A stretch of DNA of 14,621 nt, taken from an uncultured Erysipelotrichaceae bacterium (GTDB taxonomy: Bacteria; Bacillota_I; Bacilli_A; Erysipelotrichales; Erysipelotrichaceae). Each line of letters starts with the position of its first letter. Position 1 is the stretch's first letter. Made by a program: the position numbers and the translations under genes. This document shows, piece by piece, positions 14,542 to 14,621 of the stretch. Where the stretch lies: positions 1 through 14,621 of the forward strand of contig CALEMD010000224.1 of assembly GCA_937902945.1 (NCBI GenBank), in the 5' to 3' direction. The notes under the pieces are model-generated. The model searched no databases and was not told the DNA's origin. It saw only the letters and a program-made list of their open reading frames with translations.

Positions 14542-14621
14542 GAGCAAAATTGACCAAAAAATTTGCCGCCAACTGCAAAACTAAGTTCCAGTAACATAGG
14601 TCTTGAATGGAAGTTAGTCTT
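14542..14621. other. Upstream non-coding stretch at the right edge
   Basis: No gene is visible. On the minus strand TTTGC and GCAAA (around 14563-14580) could close a short hairpin before a T run, a very weak terminator candidate for a gene lying beyond the edge. The rest is A+T-rich and unremarkable. Confidence 0.3.

Noticed and set aside
14480..14578. Longer xpt reading frame starting at 14578
   Set aside because: The extra 33 residues have no ribosome site, span the predicted promoter, and are not part of Xpt proteins, whereas the GTG at 14479 has a strong Shine-Dalgarno site.
14480..14621. Purine riboswitch upstream of xpt
   Set aside because: I looked for the conserved P1-flanked core and the two loop-loop kissing arms on the minus strand and found none. 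The space between the predicted promoter and the GTG is also too short.
1..14621. CRISPR array, insertion sequence, phage or toxin-antitoxin system
   Set aside because: No regularly spaced repeats, transposase or integrase motifs, terminal inverted repeats or paired small toxin-antitoxin-like genes were seen on either strand.

Overview
The window looks like chromosomal core sequence from a Bacillota (Firmicutes) species of middling G+C content. Three things point there: strong purine-rich Shine-Dalgarno sites (AGGAGG-like) before most starts, U-tract hairpin terminators, and the gene families present (family II pyrophosphatase with CBS-DRTGG insert, Xpt-type phosphoribosyltransferase, nupNOPQ-like nucleoside transporter). 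A member of the Erysipelotrichia is my guess, but only a guess. TGA is an ordinary stop here. I see no insertion sequence, phage gene, CRISPR array or sign of recent transfer.

Layout. (1) 1-900, minus: D-Ala-D-Ala ligase gene, cut by the window edge. (2) 1014-6219, plus: a tight six-gene operon of patatin-like phospholipase, dUTPase, methionine aminopeptidase, small nitroreductase, CBS/DRTGG family II pyrophosphatase and an unrecognised 130-residue protein. It ends at a hairpin that appears to serve both strands. (3) 7657-6231, minus: a GNAT acetyltransferase with a damaged N-terminus, then two overlapping genes for small membrane proteins of unknown function. (4) 7811-7735, minus: tRNA-Arg(CCG) with its own terminator. 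(5) 7894-8709, plus: Cof-type HAD phosphatase driven by an extended -10 promoter that leaves essentially no 5' leader. (6) 14479-8734, minus: a purine salvage block with xanthine phosphoribosyltransferase (xpt), then a BMP-family lipoprotein, a double-domain ATPase and two permeases in the order of the Bacillus subtilis guanosine transporter nupNOPQ.

How they fit. The transporter would bring in purine nucleosides and Xpt would convert xanthine (and more weakly guanine) to nucleotides. dUTPase and pyrophosphatase handle dUTP and the PPi made by dUTPase, PRTases and other biosynthesis, so the plus operon is partly nucleotide and PPi housekeeping. Patatin, Map and nitroreductase have no obvious shared pathway.

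Nothing here is clearly an undescribed system. The best leads are small: a frame break at the very start of the GNAT gene, a perfect 8-3-8 palindrome over the -10 of the leaderless HAD promoter, a PurBox-like site between the promoter elements of xpt where no purine riboswitch is visible, and three unrecognised proteins in otherwise ordinary operons.
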